DNA of 64,000 nt from CAYZHV01 sp046541355 (GCA_046541355.1 JBKHDM010000002.1:4360-68359); one strand, 5' to 3'. Numbered from the stretch's first letter, positions 52,979 through 62,046 are shown. Numbers and translations: made by a program. The notes: a model not told the origin generated them from the sequence alone.

Positions 52979-54532
52979 TTACCGGTTGAGGGAGTTGGCG
53001 TACTCTACAAGTCGCCTCGATTCCTCCTTCAAAGCGTTATAGGTCGCCTCATACTGCCGGACGTACTCGGCGTAGATCCTGGTCTTTTCAAGATCCGGCT
53101 CGATTTTCTTTGAGACCCGGACCATCCTGCCCGCCGCCTCCTTGAGATCCTTGTACATACCCGCACCAACGGCTCCGGCAATTGCGCTCCCGAGGGAGAC
53201 CGCCTGCTGCTCCTCGGGAATGGTAATCGGCTTACCGGTGACATCCGCGGTAATCTGCATCCAGAGGTCGCTCTGGGTCGCCCCACCGCAGGCGATTATC
53301 TCCTTTATTTTGAACTTCTCTTTTTCCATGCGGTCAATAATCACCTTGGTGCCGTAGACCACTCCCTCCATGATCGCCCGAAAGATGTGGGCCGGGCCGT
53401 GGGAGAGGGTCAGACCCCGGATAACCCCGCGACTGTTCGGGTCAACCCAGGGGGTGCGATTACCCTGCCAGTGCTCGAGGACGAGGACGCCGTCGGAGCC
53501 CGGAGGAAGCTTGGCGGCCTGCTCATTGAGGATGTCGTAAACAGTGACTCCCCGCTTCGACGCCTCCTCCTTGATCTCGCTCGAGAGAAAGTTGGTGAGA
53601 AACCACTTCATCACCGAGCCGGTGGAGATCTGTCCCGCCTCGATGATCTGAAGCCCCGGAATGAGGGCGCCGGGAAAGCTGCCGAAGAGCCCCCGAGTGT
53701 GGACCTCCCGATCCGCCACACCGATGTGAAGCTGACTCGAGCCGGTGATCAGGGCGAGCTGCCCCGCCTCGAGGGCGTTTACACCGACCACGCCCATGTA
53801 GGCGTCGGCGCCGCCACCGGCCACAGGGATGCCCGGGCTCAGCCCGGTTGCCTTTGCCATCTCCTCGGTCAGCCCGCCGACCACCTCGCCGAGCTCTACG
53901 ATCCGCCTCGGGAGCTTCTCAAAGACGTCGGCGAGGCCGATCGTGCGATAGAGAGACTGGGGAAATCCCCCCTCATCCCGGTTGTAGAACCAGCGAACGG
54001 TGCTGGTATTGATGTTTCCCGTGATCTCACCGGTAAGGCGATACGCCATCCAGTCTGTCTGCTCGAAAACAGTGGCGGCCCTCTCGTAGGTCTGTGGTTC
54101 GTGCCGTTTGACCCAGAGCACCTTGCAGGGGAACCACTCGGGTGAGACGTTACCGAAACCGACGTACTTGAGGGCGTCATCCCCGCAGGAGGCGATCTGT
54201 TCGGCCTCCTTTGTCGCCCTGATATCCATCCACATTACCGCGTCCCGGAGGGGGGTGCCTGATTCATCGAGAAAGACGACGGTGCAGCTTGTTCCGTCGA
54301 GACCAATTCCGCGGATTTGGGAAGGCTCCACCCCGCTCTGGTCGACAGCCTTCTTTATCGCCTCGACCATGGAGAGATCCCACTGGGCAATACTCTGCTC
54401 CGCCCATCCCGCATTTCGATGAATGTTCTTGTTATCCGACACGCCGAAGGCGAGACTCCGGCCGTCGGGAGTGTACACACCGGCTCTTATGCTCTCGGTC
54501 CCGGCGTCTATACCCAATACGTACTCTGCCAT
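52979..54532 (-). CDS. FGGY-family carbohydrate kinase (ribulokinase-like group)
   Basis: 517 residues from ATG 54532; the frame continues to 54553 but M-A-E-Y-V-L-G-I-D is the family start. Phosphate-1 motif G-I-D-A-G-T-E-S-I-R-A-G, then D-G-T-S-C-T-V-V-F-L, and W-M-D-I-R-A with the catalytic Asp region. The adenosine-binding G-G-G-A-D and C-G-G-A-T-Q-S-D near the end are present. It phosphorylates a ketose or polyol; the exact sugar is unknown. It is convergent with the LacI gene and divergent from a second FGGY kinase with which it shares a 124-base promoter region. Confidence 0.9.
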   Translation of the reverse strand: MAEYVLGIDAGTESIRAGVYTPDGRSLAFGVSDNKNIHRNAGWAEQSIAQWDLSMVEAIKKAVDQSGVEPSQIRGIGLDGTSCTVVFLDESGTPLRDAVMWMDIRATKEAEQIASCGDDALKYVGFGNVSPEWFPCKVLWVKRHEPQTYERAATVFEQTDWMAYRLTGEITGNINTSTVRWFYNRDEGGFPQSLYRTIGLADVFEKLPRRIVELGEVVGGLTEEMAKATGLSPGIPVAGGGADAYMGVVGVNALEAGQLALITGSSQLHIGVADREVHTRGLFGSFPGALIPGLQIIEAGQISTGSVMKWFLTNFLSSEIKEEASKRGVTVYDILNEQAAKLPPGSDGVLVLEHWQGNRTPWVDPNSRGVIRGLTLSHGPAHIFRAIMEGVVYGTKVIIDRMEKEKFKIKEIIACGGATQSDLWMQITADVTGKPITIPEEQQAVSLGSAIAGAVGAGMYKDLKEAAGRMVRVSKKIEPDLEKTRIYAEYVRQYEATYNALKEESRRLVEYANSLNR

Positions 54533-54614
54533 AACGATAGCCTCTCTTTTCACTTCGATTTTCCGTCAACCGCGAGTATACCATCCCATTGGGCGCTGCG
54601 AAAGAAAAACCACC

Positions 54615-54643
54615 TTGAATCAGCCATTTCTAAATGCTACAAT
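54615..54643 (+). promoter_or_regulatory. promoter of the second FGGY kinase gene
   Basis: TTGAAT (54615-54620), a 17-base spacer and TACAAT (54638-54643). Transcription would start only a few bases ahead of the ATG at 54657. The inverted pair CATTT-CT-AAATG lies at 54625-54636, in the spacer, where a repressor could block polymerase. Confidence 0.55.
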
Positions 54644-54656
54644 TATTTGTAAGATA

Positions 54657-56162
54657 ATGGCTTACACGATCGGAATTGACATCGGCACCTACAGCTCCAA
54701 GGGCGTTCTCCTTGACCGGGACGGCATCGTCAAAGCCTCCGCCGTCCGGGAGCACGAGCTTTCAACGCCCCGGCCGGGCTGGGCGGAGCACGACGCTCAA
54801 CGTGTCTGGTGGGAGGAGTTCTGTCAGATCTCCCGGGAGCTTCTGAGGGAGAGTGGGACAAAGCGCGGGGAGGTCCTCGGGGTTGGGCTCAGCGGTATCG
54901 CACCCTGCGTCCTGCCTGTGGATGAGCAGGGAAATCCCCTGCGCCCGGCTATCCTCTACGGTATCGACACCCGGGCGACCGGGGAGATCGAGAGGATCGA
55001 GGCGCTTTTCGGGGGTGAGCGCATACGGAAGATCGCCGGCAGCGACCTCTCCTCCCAGTCGGCGGGGCCGAAGATCCTCTGGATTCGAGAGCGAGAACCC
55101 GAGGTCTGGAAAAAAACGCGATGGATCATGAACTCGAGCAGCTACCTCGCCTTCAAGCTCACCGGGGAGGTCTGCCTCGACAACTACACAGCCTCCTCCT
55201 ACCATCCCCTCTTTGACGTCAACAGAGTCGCCTGGTCCGAGGAAGGCTCCCGGGGGATCTGCCCGCTGGAGATGCTGCCCCGCCCCCTCTGGGCGGGAGA
55301 GCGGGTGGGAACGGTTACCGCCGACGCTTGCGAGGCGAGCGGCCTGGCAATCGGCACCCCCGTGATCGCCGGCACAGCCGACGCCGCGGCGGAGGCCGTC
55401 GCCGCGGGCGTGTCGGAGGTCGGGGAGACGATGATCATGTACGGCAGCTCCACCTTCTTTATAGCTCTTACAGACTCCCTCAAGCCCGGCGGTACCTTCT
55501 GGCCCTCCCCCTTTCTATGGCCCGGCAGCTTCGCCTACGCCGGGGGAACCGCAACCGCCGGCTCCCTTACCGAGTGGTTCAGACGAGAGTTTCTACCCCA
55601 CTCCGAGGATCGCTCCGGGAGTTACCAAACCCTTGCCGAACAGGCGGCCTCGGTACCTCCCGGCTCCCGAGGCGTCATGACTCTTCCCTACTTCAGCGGA
55701 GAGCGCACCCCCCTGAACGACCCGAAGGCCCGGGGGGTTATCGCGGGGCTCACTCTCTCCCACACCAGGGCGGACATATACCGGAGCATGCTCGAGGCTG
55801 TAGGCTACTCCATCCGCCACAACCTCGAGGAGATGGAGGCTTCCGGGGCAGAGGTCACCACCCTCTACGCCATCGGTGGAGGTACGAGAAACAGCGTATG
55901 GATGCGTATCGTTACCGATATTATCGGTAAGCCCCAGCTCCTGCGGGACTCCCCCGGCGCCGCCTACGGCGACGCACTCCTCGCGGCGGTGGAGGCGGGG
56001 GTGATATCAAAGGAACAGATCCCCGACCTGCTACCTGAGGCACGGAGAATAGACCCTCGGGAGGCGGCGGCAACGGTATATGACCGTGCGTACCGGCAGT
56101 ATCGCTCTCTCTATCAGGAGACGAAGGGAACCGTACACGCACTTGCGGAGGCAGCGGAGTGA
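54657..56162 (+). CDS. FGGY-family carbohydrate kinase (xylulokinase-like group)
   Basis: 501 residues from ATG 54657; the open frame reaches back to 54423 but overlaps the divergent gene. Phosphate-1 motif G-I-D-I-G-T-Y-S-S-K-G, then G-L-S-G-I-A-P, G-I-D-T-R-A with the catalytic Asp, A-G-T-A-D-A near residue 240 and G-G-G-T-R-N-S near residue 410. It is a second, different kinase of the same superfamily as the one encoded on the other strand. Its stop overlaps the start of the M29 peptidase gene by four bases. It has hardly any visible ribosome site, in line with a very short leader. Confidence 0.9.
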   Translation: MAYTIGIDIGTYSSKGVLLDRDGIVKASAVREHELSTPRPGWAEHDAQRVWWEEFCQISRELLRESGTKRGEVLGVGLSGIAPCVLPVDEQGNPLRPAILYGIDTRATGEIERIEALFGGERIRKIAGSDLSSQSAGPKILWIREREPEVWKKTRWIMNSSSYLAFKLTGEVCLDNYTASSYHPLFDVNRVAWSEEGSRGICPLEMLPRPLWAGERVGTVTADACEASGLAIGTPVIAGTADAAAEAVAAGVSEVGETMIMYGSSTFFIALTDSLKPGGTFWPSPFLWPGSFAYAGGTATAGSLTEWFRREFLPHSEDRSGSYQTLAEQAASVPPGSRGVMTLPYFSGERTPLNDPKARGVIAGLTLSHTRADIYRSMLEAVGYSIRHNLEEMEASGAEVTTLYAIGGGTRNSVWMRIVTDIIGKPQLLRDSPGAAYGDALLAAVEAGVISKEQIPDLLPEARRIDPREAAATVYDRAYRQYRSLYQETKGTVHALAEAAE

Positions 56163-57232
56163 ACAGCGACAAGAGGTGGCAGGAGCTTGCAGAGGTTCTA
56201 ACAGACCACTCAGTGGGCGTAGAGGCGACGGAACGGGTTCTCATAATCATGCGGGAGACCGACGCCTACCCCCTCACAAGAGCGGTATACCGCCGGGTGG
56301 TGGAGCGGGGAGCCTACCCGCAGGTTCTGTTCCACGGAGCGGAGCTCGAACGCTCGCTCATGGTCGCAGGCTCGGATGAGCAGATCGACTGGGTTCCGGA
56401 GCTCTACGCTTCGGCGATGGAGTGGGCGGACGTCTGTATCGACCTGCGGGGAGCGCCCAATCTCCACGAGTTCAAGGGTGTAAAAGAGCAGCTTTTGAGC
56501 GCCCACCGGAGAGCCGAAGGAAACATTTCCGCCCTCCGGACTCGGAAGACCCGTTGGACAATCTGCCGCATACCGAACGCACTGTTCGCCCAGCAGGCGA
56601 TGGTGAGCAGCGAGGAGATGATGGAGCTCTGGTTCAACGCCTGTCTTATTGACTGGCGGGGTGAGACCGAGCGGCTCGAGAGGCTCAAGGAGCGCTTCGA
56701 CGGTACCCGGGAGGTTCGCATCGAGGCCGAGGACACCGACCTCACCTTTTCAACCGAGGGGCGGACCTTTATCATCGACGACGGCCACGTCAATATGCCG
56801 GGAGGGGAGATCTTTACCGCCCCCCTAGAGGATTCGGTGGAAGGGTACATAACCTTTTCCAACCCTGGAGTCTTTGCTGGCGTCCTGATGGAGGGCATCA
56901 GGCTCACCTTTTCAGGGGGGGAGGTTGTTGAGGCAACCGCTCGCAGCAACGAGTCGTTTCTTCACTCCATTCTCGATATGGATGAAGGCGCACGACGGGT
57001 GGGAGAGTTTGCCCTGGGGACCAACAACGCCCTGACAACCTTTACCAACGACATACTCCTCGATGAGAAGATCGCAGGAACGACCCACATAGCCCTGGGT
57101 CGCTCATACAGTGAGGCGGGTGGAAAAAACGACTCCGCCCTCCACTGGGATATCGTCAAGGAGATGCGTGGCGGCGGAAGGATCCTCTTTGACCGAAAGC
57201 CGGTCCTCTTCGAGGGGCGCCTCCAACCCTAG
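56159..57232 (+). CDS. M29 (thermophilic-type) aminopeptidase-like protein
   Basis: 357 residues, about 50 shorter than many M29 enzymes. GTG start overlapping the kinase stop (GTGA). Family landmarks: the first metal-site region around G-R-T-F-I-I-D-D-G-H-V-N-M-P-G-G-E-I-F-T-A-P, where the Glu of P-G-G-E is a metal ligand, and T-T-H-I-A-L-G-R-S-Y near the end with the metal-binding His. M29 enzymes release N-terminal residues from peptides. A translationally coupled peptidase and sugar kinase is an unexpected pair, so a non-peptide substrate such as an amide or glycosylamine is possible. Confidence 0.82.
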   Translation: MNSDKRWQELAEVLTDHSVGVEATERVLIIMRETDAYPLTRAVYRRVVERGAYPQVLFHGAELERSLMVAGSDEQIDWVPELYASAMEWADVCIDLRGAPNLHEFKGVKEQLLSAHRRAEGNISALRTRKTRWTICRIPNALFAQQAMVSSEEMMELWFNACLIDWRGETERLERLKERFDGTREVRIEAEDTDLTFSTEGRTFIIDDGHVNMPGGEIFTAPLEDSVEGYITFSNPGVFAGVLMEGIRLTFSGGEVVEATARSNESFLHSILDMDEGARRVGEFALGTNNALTTFTNDILLDEKIAGTTHIALGRSYSEAGGKNDSALHWDIVKEMRGGGRILFDRKPVLFEGRLQP

Positions 57233-57257
57233 GAGGCGCCGGGAGTTCGTCTTTTTT
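57216..57257 (+). terminator. hairpin at the stop of the M29 peptidase gene
   Basis: GGCGCCTCC (57216-57224) pairs with GGAGGCGCC (57232-57240), a perfect 9-bp stem; the stop codon (57230-57232) is in the loop end. A run of T (57252-57257) starts eleven bases later. It probably terminates the plus transcript and perhaps also the converging ABC operon. Confidence 0.5.
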
Positions 57258-57269
57258 GTAACTGTTTTT

Positions 57270-58262
57270 TTAACTTTTTTTCATCTTCGGTATCGGTAGT
57301 CTGAACTCTCCTGACTGTTTCCGGTAGTGGTGAATCACCATGACCGCGAGCAGGAAGACTCCGTAGATGAAACGACGAAAGAACGGGAGAAAGCCGATGA
57401 TGTTGAGTCCGCTTGTGAGGACCTGCATGGTAAAGATACCGAGGGTGACTCCGAGGGTGGTGGCAAAGCCGCCGGCGGGGTTGGTTCCGCCGAGAATCGC
57501 GATGAGCACCGACAGCAGCAGATAGCCGGAGCCGTAGCCGGGACGGATCGAGTTAACCTTGGAAATGATGATGATCGCGGCGACCCCTGCAAGGAGGGCC
57601 GCAAGGATGTGGGTCTTGATAAGGACGCTGCGGTTGTTGATGCCTGAGTACTGAGCCGCCTCGGGGCTCGCCCCGAGAAGCCTCATCTGAAAACCGAGGC
57701 GGCTCCTGGAGAGGAGCAGTCCGATCAGCAGGGCGATTACAACAAAGATAATAAAGTTATTCGGAATTCCGAGGGTCATCCCGTTTGCGATCATGATGAA
57801 CTGCGAGGGAAACCCCTGGATACCGTGCCCCCTGGTCAGGACGATCGCGATTCCGAGGAAGAGCCCGTTGGTTCCAAGGGTAGCGATAATCGCAGGCACA
57901 TTAGCAAAGGCGATGAGCACACCGTTGAGCAGGCCACAGAGAGCCGCCGTTACCAGAGCTATTACTATGGCGATCAGGATGGTTATCCCCGGGGGCAGAC
58001 CCAACTCGGCGTGACGGCTCAAAAACATTCCCGAGAGCACCCCCGAGAGGCTCACGATGGAGACCAGTGAGAGGTCTATGCCGCCGGTGAGCATGGCGAG
58101 CATGATCCCGAAGGCGAGCAGACCGTACTCGGGGAACTGAAGCGCCATAGACCGCCAGTTTATGAGCGTCATGAACCGGTCGGGCAGGGAGATTGCCATA
58201 ATTGCGGTGACGATGACGAAGATTGTCGCCAGGGTCAGGTTGTTTGCACGTTTTGCGTCCAC
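57270..58262 (-). CDS. ribose-type ABC transporter permease (second of a pair)
   Basis: 330 residues, about nine hydrophobic helices. Family signature T-G-G-I-D-L-S-L-V-S early on and G-G-T-N-P-A-G-G-F-A-T near the end, which contacts the ATPase. It is the last gene of a four-gene importer operon (binding protein, ATPase, two permeases). Two distinct permease genes in a row are typical of rhamnose (RhaPQ), autoinducer-2 (LsrCD) and erythritol importers. Confidence 0.92.
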   Translation of the reverse strand: MDAKRANNLTLATIFVIVTAIMAISLPDRFMTLINWRSMALQFPEYGLLAFGIMLAMLTGGIDLSLVSIVSLSGVLSGMFLSRHAELGLPPGITILIAIVIALVTAALCGLLNGVLIAFANVPAIIATLGTNGLFLGIAIVLTRGHGIQGFPSQFIMIANGMTLGIPNNFIIFVVIALLIGLLLSRSRLGFQMRLLGASPEAAQYSGINNRSVLIKTHILAALLAGVAAIIIISKVNSIRPGYGSGYLLLSVLIAILGGTNPAGGFATTLGVTLGIFTMQVLTSGLNIIGFLPFFRRFIYGVFLLAVMVIHHYRKQSGEFRLPIPKMKKS

Positions 58263-58277
58263 GCTTTTCTCCTAATG

Positions 58278-59300
58278 CTACTGACTTCGCACGATCTGGA
58301 CTGCATGCCGGTTGCGGATCGAGTCCTGGATATGCGTAATACTCACACCGAGAACAATGATGAAGCCGACAAAGAACTCCTGCCAGTAAGAGGAGAGCCC
58401 GAGGAGAACAAGGTTCTTTTCCAGAATCGCGATCATGAGAACACCGAGCATCGTGCCGGTGAGCGTGCCTTTACCTCCGGTGATCAGAGCGCCGCCGAGA
58501 ACGACGCTTGCGATGACCCGCAGCAGCTCGGAATCAACGATGTAGTTCGGGTTACCGTGAAAAATGAGAGAGATATGGGTGACACCCATGATCCCCGCAA
58601 GGAGGCCCGCATAGATAAAGACGAACCGCTGAATCCGCTTTACGTTGAAACCCGCCCGTCTTGCCGCTTCCGGATCACCACCGATAGCGTAAATGCCGCG
58701 CCCGAGGATGGTAAACCGAAGGATGAGATAGCTCACAAAGAGAATACCGATGAGTACCACAACGAAGGCGGAGAACCCGACGGCGGAGCCGCCGGCTCGG
58801 GGGATGAAAAAGAGATTCGCCGTGCCGTAGATCTTGAACGCCTCCGGAAGCTCTCCGACGTTTACCGCCTCGGTTCCGACAAACTCCAAAAGGGCGCCGT
58901 GGAAGACGTTCGAGGTCCCCAAGGTCACAATGAGCGCCTGGAGACCGAACTTGGTCACGAAAAACGCGTTTATGGCTCCGTAGACCAGGCCAACGGTAAT
59001 GGCTATCGCAAAGGCGAGAAAGAGACTGTCGGAGTTGATCGCGATCAGGGTTCGCACGGCAATGTACTGGGCGGATATCGCGATCGCCGGAAAGGAGACA
59101 TCCACGTCTCCAGTGAGCAGAATCATGAAAAAGCCGACCGCGAGCATCGCCGTTCCCGCGCTGTTTTTCAGAAGACTCATAATGTTATCAATCCGCAGAA
59201 AGGCGGGATTGACCGAGGTGATGGCGATAGAAAAAACCACGATTATGACAACGAGGTAGGTCTCGTTGTGTCGGAACATCCGCTTGGCAAACTCAACCAT
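58278..59300 (-). CDS. ribose-type ABC transporter permease (first of a pair)
   Basis: 340 residues with about nine hydrophobic helices. L-L-T-G-D-V-D-V-S-F and G-G-A-L-I-T-G-G-K-G-T-L-T-G-T are the family segments. It starts two bases after the ATPase stop and is followed 15 bases later by its paralogue; the two should form a heterodimer channel. Confidence 0.92.
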   Translation of the reverse strand: MVEFAKRMFRHNETYLVVIIVVFSIAITSVNPAFLRIDNIMSLLKNSAGTAMLAVGFFMILLTGDVDVSFPAIAISAQYIAVRTLIAINSDSLFLAFAIAITVGLVYGAINAFFVTKFGLQALIVTLGTSNVFHGALLEFVGTEAVNVGELPEAFKIYGTANLFFIPRAGGSAVGFSAFVVVLIGILFVSYLILRFTILGRGIYAIGGDPEAARRAGFNVKRIQRFVFIYAGLLAGIMGVTHISLIFHGNPNYIVDSELLRVIASVVLGGALITGGKGTLTGTMLGVLMIAILEKNLVLLGLSSYWQEFFVGFIIVLGVSITHIQDSIRNRHAVQIVRSQ

Positions 59301-59302
59301 GT

Positions 59303-60817
59303 TCAGGCCACCTCATCCTTCTTACCGGTTACCAGATCGAAAACGTCGTCTTCCGGCGTGTTAACCGTGTCGGTTATCTCGCTGATGATCTTTCCTTTAC
59401 GCATGACGAGTACCCGGTTGCAGTTTTTCAGAACCTCGTCGATCTCGTCGGATATCATGATAATAGCCATGCCGCTTTTTGCGAGCTCCCGGATCGTGTC
59501 GTGAATCTTTTGCTTAGAGGAGATATCTATCCCGATCGTCGGACCATCGAGGATAAAGACCTTCGGATCCGTAGCGAGCCACTTGGCGATAACGACCCGC
59601 TGCTGGTTGCCCCCGGAGAGGCTACTCGCGGGGTTCTCGGCACTCGGCGTTTTTATGGCAAGCTCCTTGACCCAGCGATTCTCCTCCGCCTTTTTCTGCT
59701 CCATGTCGAGTATGCCTACCTTTCCGAGCAGACGCTTGAGAATGGTGACAACGACGTTGTCCCCGATCGACTGGTGCTGAAACAGCCCCTGGTGCAGGCG
59801 ATCCTCCGGCAGATACGCGATCCCGAGCCGCTGGGCGTCCCGGGGATTTCGGATCGTTACTTCCTCGCCCTCTACGAGAATGCGACCGGACCGTGGCTTT
59901 GTCAGGCCAAAGATCGTCTGAGCCACCTCGGTCCGTCCCGACCCGATCAGACCGGTAAGCCCCAGGATCTCACCGGAACGGATGGAAAAGGAGACGTCCG
60001 AGTACTCTTTTGGCCGCGTAAGAGCTTCGACCGTCAGAACAGGCTTCTCATCGGGCTGCCGCGCCTCGTATATGTACGGCTCGTATTCGATTTTCCGACC
60101 GGTCATGAGAAAGACCAGCTTGTCATTGTCCAGCTCCTCAGCTGGATAGTCACCAACTTTCTTTCCGTCCCGGATCACCGTGACCGTCTCGGCGATTTCA
60201 AATACCTCGTTGAGCTTGTGGCTCACAAAGAGCGTCGCGATTCCCTTCTTTTTCAGCTTGTCGATCACCGCAAAGAGGTGGTCGACGTCCTCCCGGGTTA
60301 TCGCGCTGGTGGGCTCGTCCATAATAATCAGCTTCGCGCTCTGGGTGAGGGCACGACTGATCGCAACGACCTGCTTCTTCGCCATGGAGAGCGTTTCAAC
60401 CCGCGCGTCCAGATCGAGACTCTCCTCGATCTCATCGAGGGCGGCCTTGGCAACACTCCTGATTTCGGACCAGTCAAAGGTCTTAGCCCCCCGCTCGATC
60501 AACTGGTTGATTGAGATGTTCTCCGCCACCGAGAGGTTCGGAAAGAGGGAGAGATCCTGGTAGATGATCTGCACACCGGCACTGATGGCGTCGATGGCCG
60601 AGGGCTTCTCAAAGGTTTGTCCGTCGAGAACAACCTCTCCACTATCCCGTGCCACTACCCCACCAACGATCTTGATAAGGGTGGACTTGCCGGATCCGTT
60701 CTCTCCCACCAGGCAGTGGACCGAGCCCCGCTTGATAGAAAGAGAAACCTGATCGAGCGCCTGTACGCCTTCGTACGCCTTGCTTACGCTCCGCACTTCT
60801 AAGATGTTATCCGACAT
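59303..60817 (-). CDS. ribose-type ABC transporter ATP-binding protein (two nucleotide domains)
   Basis: 504 residues. First domain: Walker A G-E-N-G-S-G-K-S-T, Walker B I-I-M-D-E-P-T-S. Second domain: degenerate Walker A G-L-I-G-S-G-R-T-E, signature L-S-G-G-N-Q-Q-R, and a Walker B with F-I-L-D-G-P-T, in which Gly replaces the usual Glu. The catalytic Glu is thus absent in the second site, so ATP hydrolysis should rely on the first. It powers the importer made of the two downstream permeases. Confidence 0.94.
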   Translation of the reverse strand: MSDNILEVRSVSKAYEGVQALDQVSLSIKRGSVHCLVGENGSGKSTLIKIVGGVVARDSGEVVLDGQTFEKPSAIDAISAGVQIIYQDLSLFPNLSVAENISINQLIERGAKTFDWSEIRSVAKAALDEIEESLDLDARVETLSMAKKQVVAISRALTQSAKLIIMDEPTSAITREDVDHLFAVIDKLKKKGIATLFVSHKLNEVFEIAETVTVIRDGKKVGDYPAEELDNDKLVFLMTGRKIEYEPYIYEARQPDEKPVLTVEALTRPKEYSDVSFSIRSGEILGLTGLIGSGRTEVAQTIFGLTKPRSGRILVEGEEVTIRNPRDAQRLGIAYLPEDRLHQGLFQHQSIGDNVVVTILKRLLGKVGILDMEQKKAEENRWVKELAIKTPSAENPASSLSGGNQQRVVIAKWLATDPKVFILDGPTIGIDISSKQKIHDTIRELAKSGMAIIMISDEIDEVLKNCNRVLVMRKGKIISEITDTVNTPEDDVFDLVTGKKDEVA

Positions 60818-60877
60818 TACAGCTCCGTCGTCCTAGGGGATTCACTACTCATACTAAAGGAATTATCCACACAAAGC

Positions 60878-60908
60878 GTTCCCCGGAGAGCGATGCTCCC
60901 CGGGGAAC
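60878..60908 (-). terminator. GC hairpin between binding-protein and ATPase genes
   Basis: GTTCCCCGG pairs with CCGGGGAAC, extended through GAGC/GCTC, to form a long near-perfect stem in the gap between the binding-protein and ATPase genes. No T-run follows on the minus strand. As at 9500-9522, it probably protects the binding-protein message or lowers read-through. Confidence 0.55.
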
Positions 60909-60942
60909 CGTGAAAAAGAGTCTTAGCTGTAGAGAAAAACGG

Positions 60943-61983
60943 TTACAGCGTGTAGTCCCCGTTGGCGTCTCTCCAGTCGTCGAGGTTGTCCGCGTTTACG
61001 TCAACCCATGCCTGGCCGTAGATGACCGGGACACCGGAGTCGTTGGGGCGGACGGTTACGCTCTCGTAACCGGGGCGACCCATGTCGGTACCGTCGGTTA
61101 CTTCCATGCCCTCGAGGGTCATGTACGCCGCGTGGGCGGTAACGTAGCCGGCATCCGCGGGTACCCAGAAGTGAATGGAGACTGCGGCACCGCTCTCGAT
61201 GTAGTCACCCGCAACCGAGGGGAGACAGGTGCCGAACGCGGCGACTTCGCCGATCATGTCCATCTCTTCGATGGCCCGGGCCGCACCGGGAACGGTGCTC
61301 ATGGCGCTACCCATGACCGCCTTAAGATCGGGGTAACTCCGCAGAAGCTCCAGGGTCCGCTCGTAAGCGATCTGCTGGTTTTCCTGCTCCTCGATCCGAT
61401 CGGTCGCCTGGGTGATGTCCGGGTACTCCTCGCTGATGAGTTCCACCTCACCGTCGACCCACTCGTTGTGGGTAGTGGAGGTCAGATGTCCGACGAACGG
61501 CTGCCATACGCCCTCTCCATCCATCCACTCAGCCATGACTTCGGCCATGTGCCGACCGTAGGCGATGTTGTCGAACGCCTCCACGTCGTAGCTGACCTGC
61601 TGCTGTACCGACGCCTCGTGGGTGAGGGTGATGATTCCCTGGGCGTTGGCCCGGGTGAAAGCAGGCACCAGAGAGGCGGGGTCGTTGGGCACTACCAGGA
61701 TGGCGTCCACACCCCGGGCGATCTGATCCTCGACGAGGGCAACCTGAGCGGCGGGATCTGCAGTGTCCGCACCGGTCTGGAAAGCGTCTACATCGTCGAA
61801 CTCCTCGTTAAAGGCCTGGATACCAAGACGCATGTTATCGAACCAAGCTACACCTTCGAGCTTGACGATCATAACGATCTCGTATTCGTCATCCCCGCCT
61901 TCAGCCTGCTCGCCTTGTCCACCGGCAAACAGCGCGGTACCGAGCAGAACCGCCAGGATGAGGAAAAGCGACAGCTTCTTCAT
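60943..61983 (-). CDS. LsrB/RhaS-type sugar ABC transporter substrate-binding protein
   Basis: 346 residues. Signal peptide M-K-K-L-S-L-F-L-I-L-A-V-L-L-G-T-A-L-F-A, then G-G-Q-G-E-Q. The mature fold and the segment V-K-L-E-G-V-A-W-F resemble LsrB (I-P-K-L-V-G-V-G-F-F). However, where LsrB uses Asp and Asp-Gln to hold autoinducer-2, this protein has H-E-A-S and T-H-N-E-W, so that ligand is unlikely. A rhamnose-, erythritol- or other polyol-type ligand fits better, also in view of the kinases in the region. AGGAGG lies seven bases ahead of the start. Confidence 0.9.
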   Translation of the reverse strand: MKKLSLFLILAVLLGTALFAGGQGEQAEGGDDEYEIVMIVKLEGVAWFDNMRLGIQAFNEEFDDVDAFQTGADTADPAAQVALVEDQIARGVDAILVVPNDPASLVPAFTRANAQGIITLTHEASVQQQVSYDVEAFDNIAYGRHMAEVMAEWMDGEGVWQPFVGHLTSTTHNEWVDGEVELISEEYPDITQATDRIEEQENQQIAYERTLELLRSYPDLKAVMGSAMSTVPGAARAIEEMDMIGEVAAFGTCLPSVAGDYIESGAAVSIHFWVPADAGYVTAHAAYMTLEGMEVTDGTDMGRPGYESVTVRPNDSGVPVIYGQAWVDVNADNLDDWRDANGDYTL

Positions 61984-62017
61984 CTGAAGGACCTCCTAAA
62001 GAATTTTGGTTAGCCAA

Positions 62018-62046
62018 AGTGTATCATTGCCCTATCACGCTGTCAA
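62018..62046 (-). promoter_or_regulatory. promoter of the second sugar importer operon
   Basis: Minus-strand TTGACA (62041-62046), a 17-base spacer and TACACT (62018-62023), an almost perfect sigma-70-type promoter, 35 bases upstream of the binding-protein gene. A CTAAAG half-site lies just upstream (about 62060-62065) and another at 61996-62001 between promoter and gene. Confidence 0.65.

Noticed and set aside
60943..61983. Assignment of the second importer as an autoinducer-2 (Lsr) system
   Set aside because: The residues that hold autoinducer-2 in LsrB are mostly different here, and no lsrK, lsrF or lsrG gene is near; the two FGGY kinases are not LsrK-like enough to claim it.
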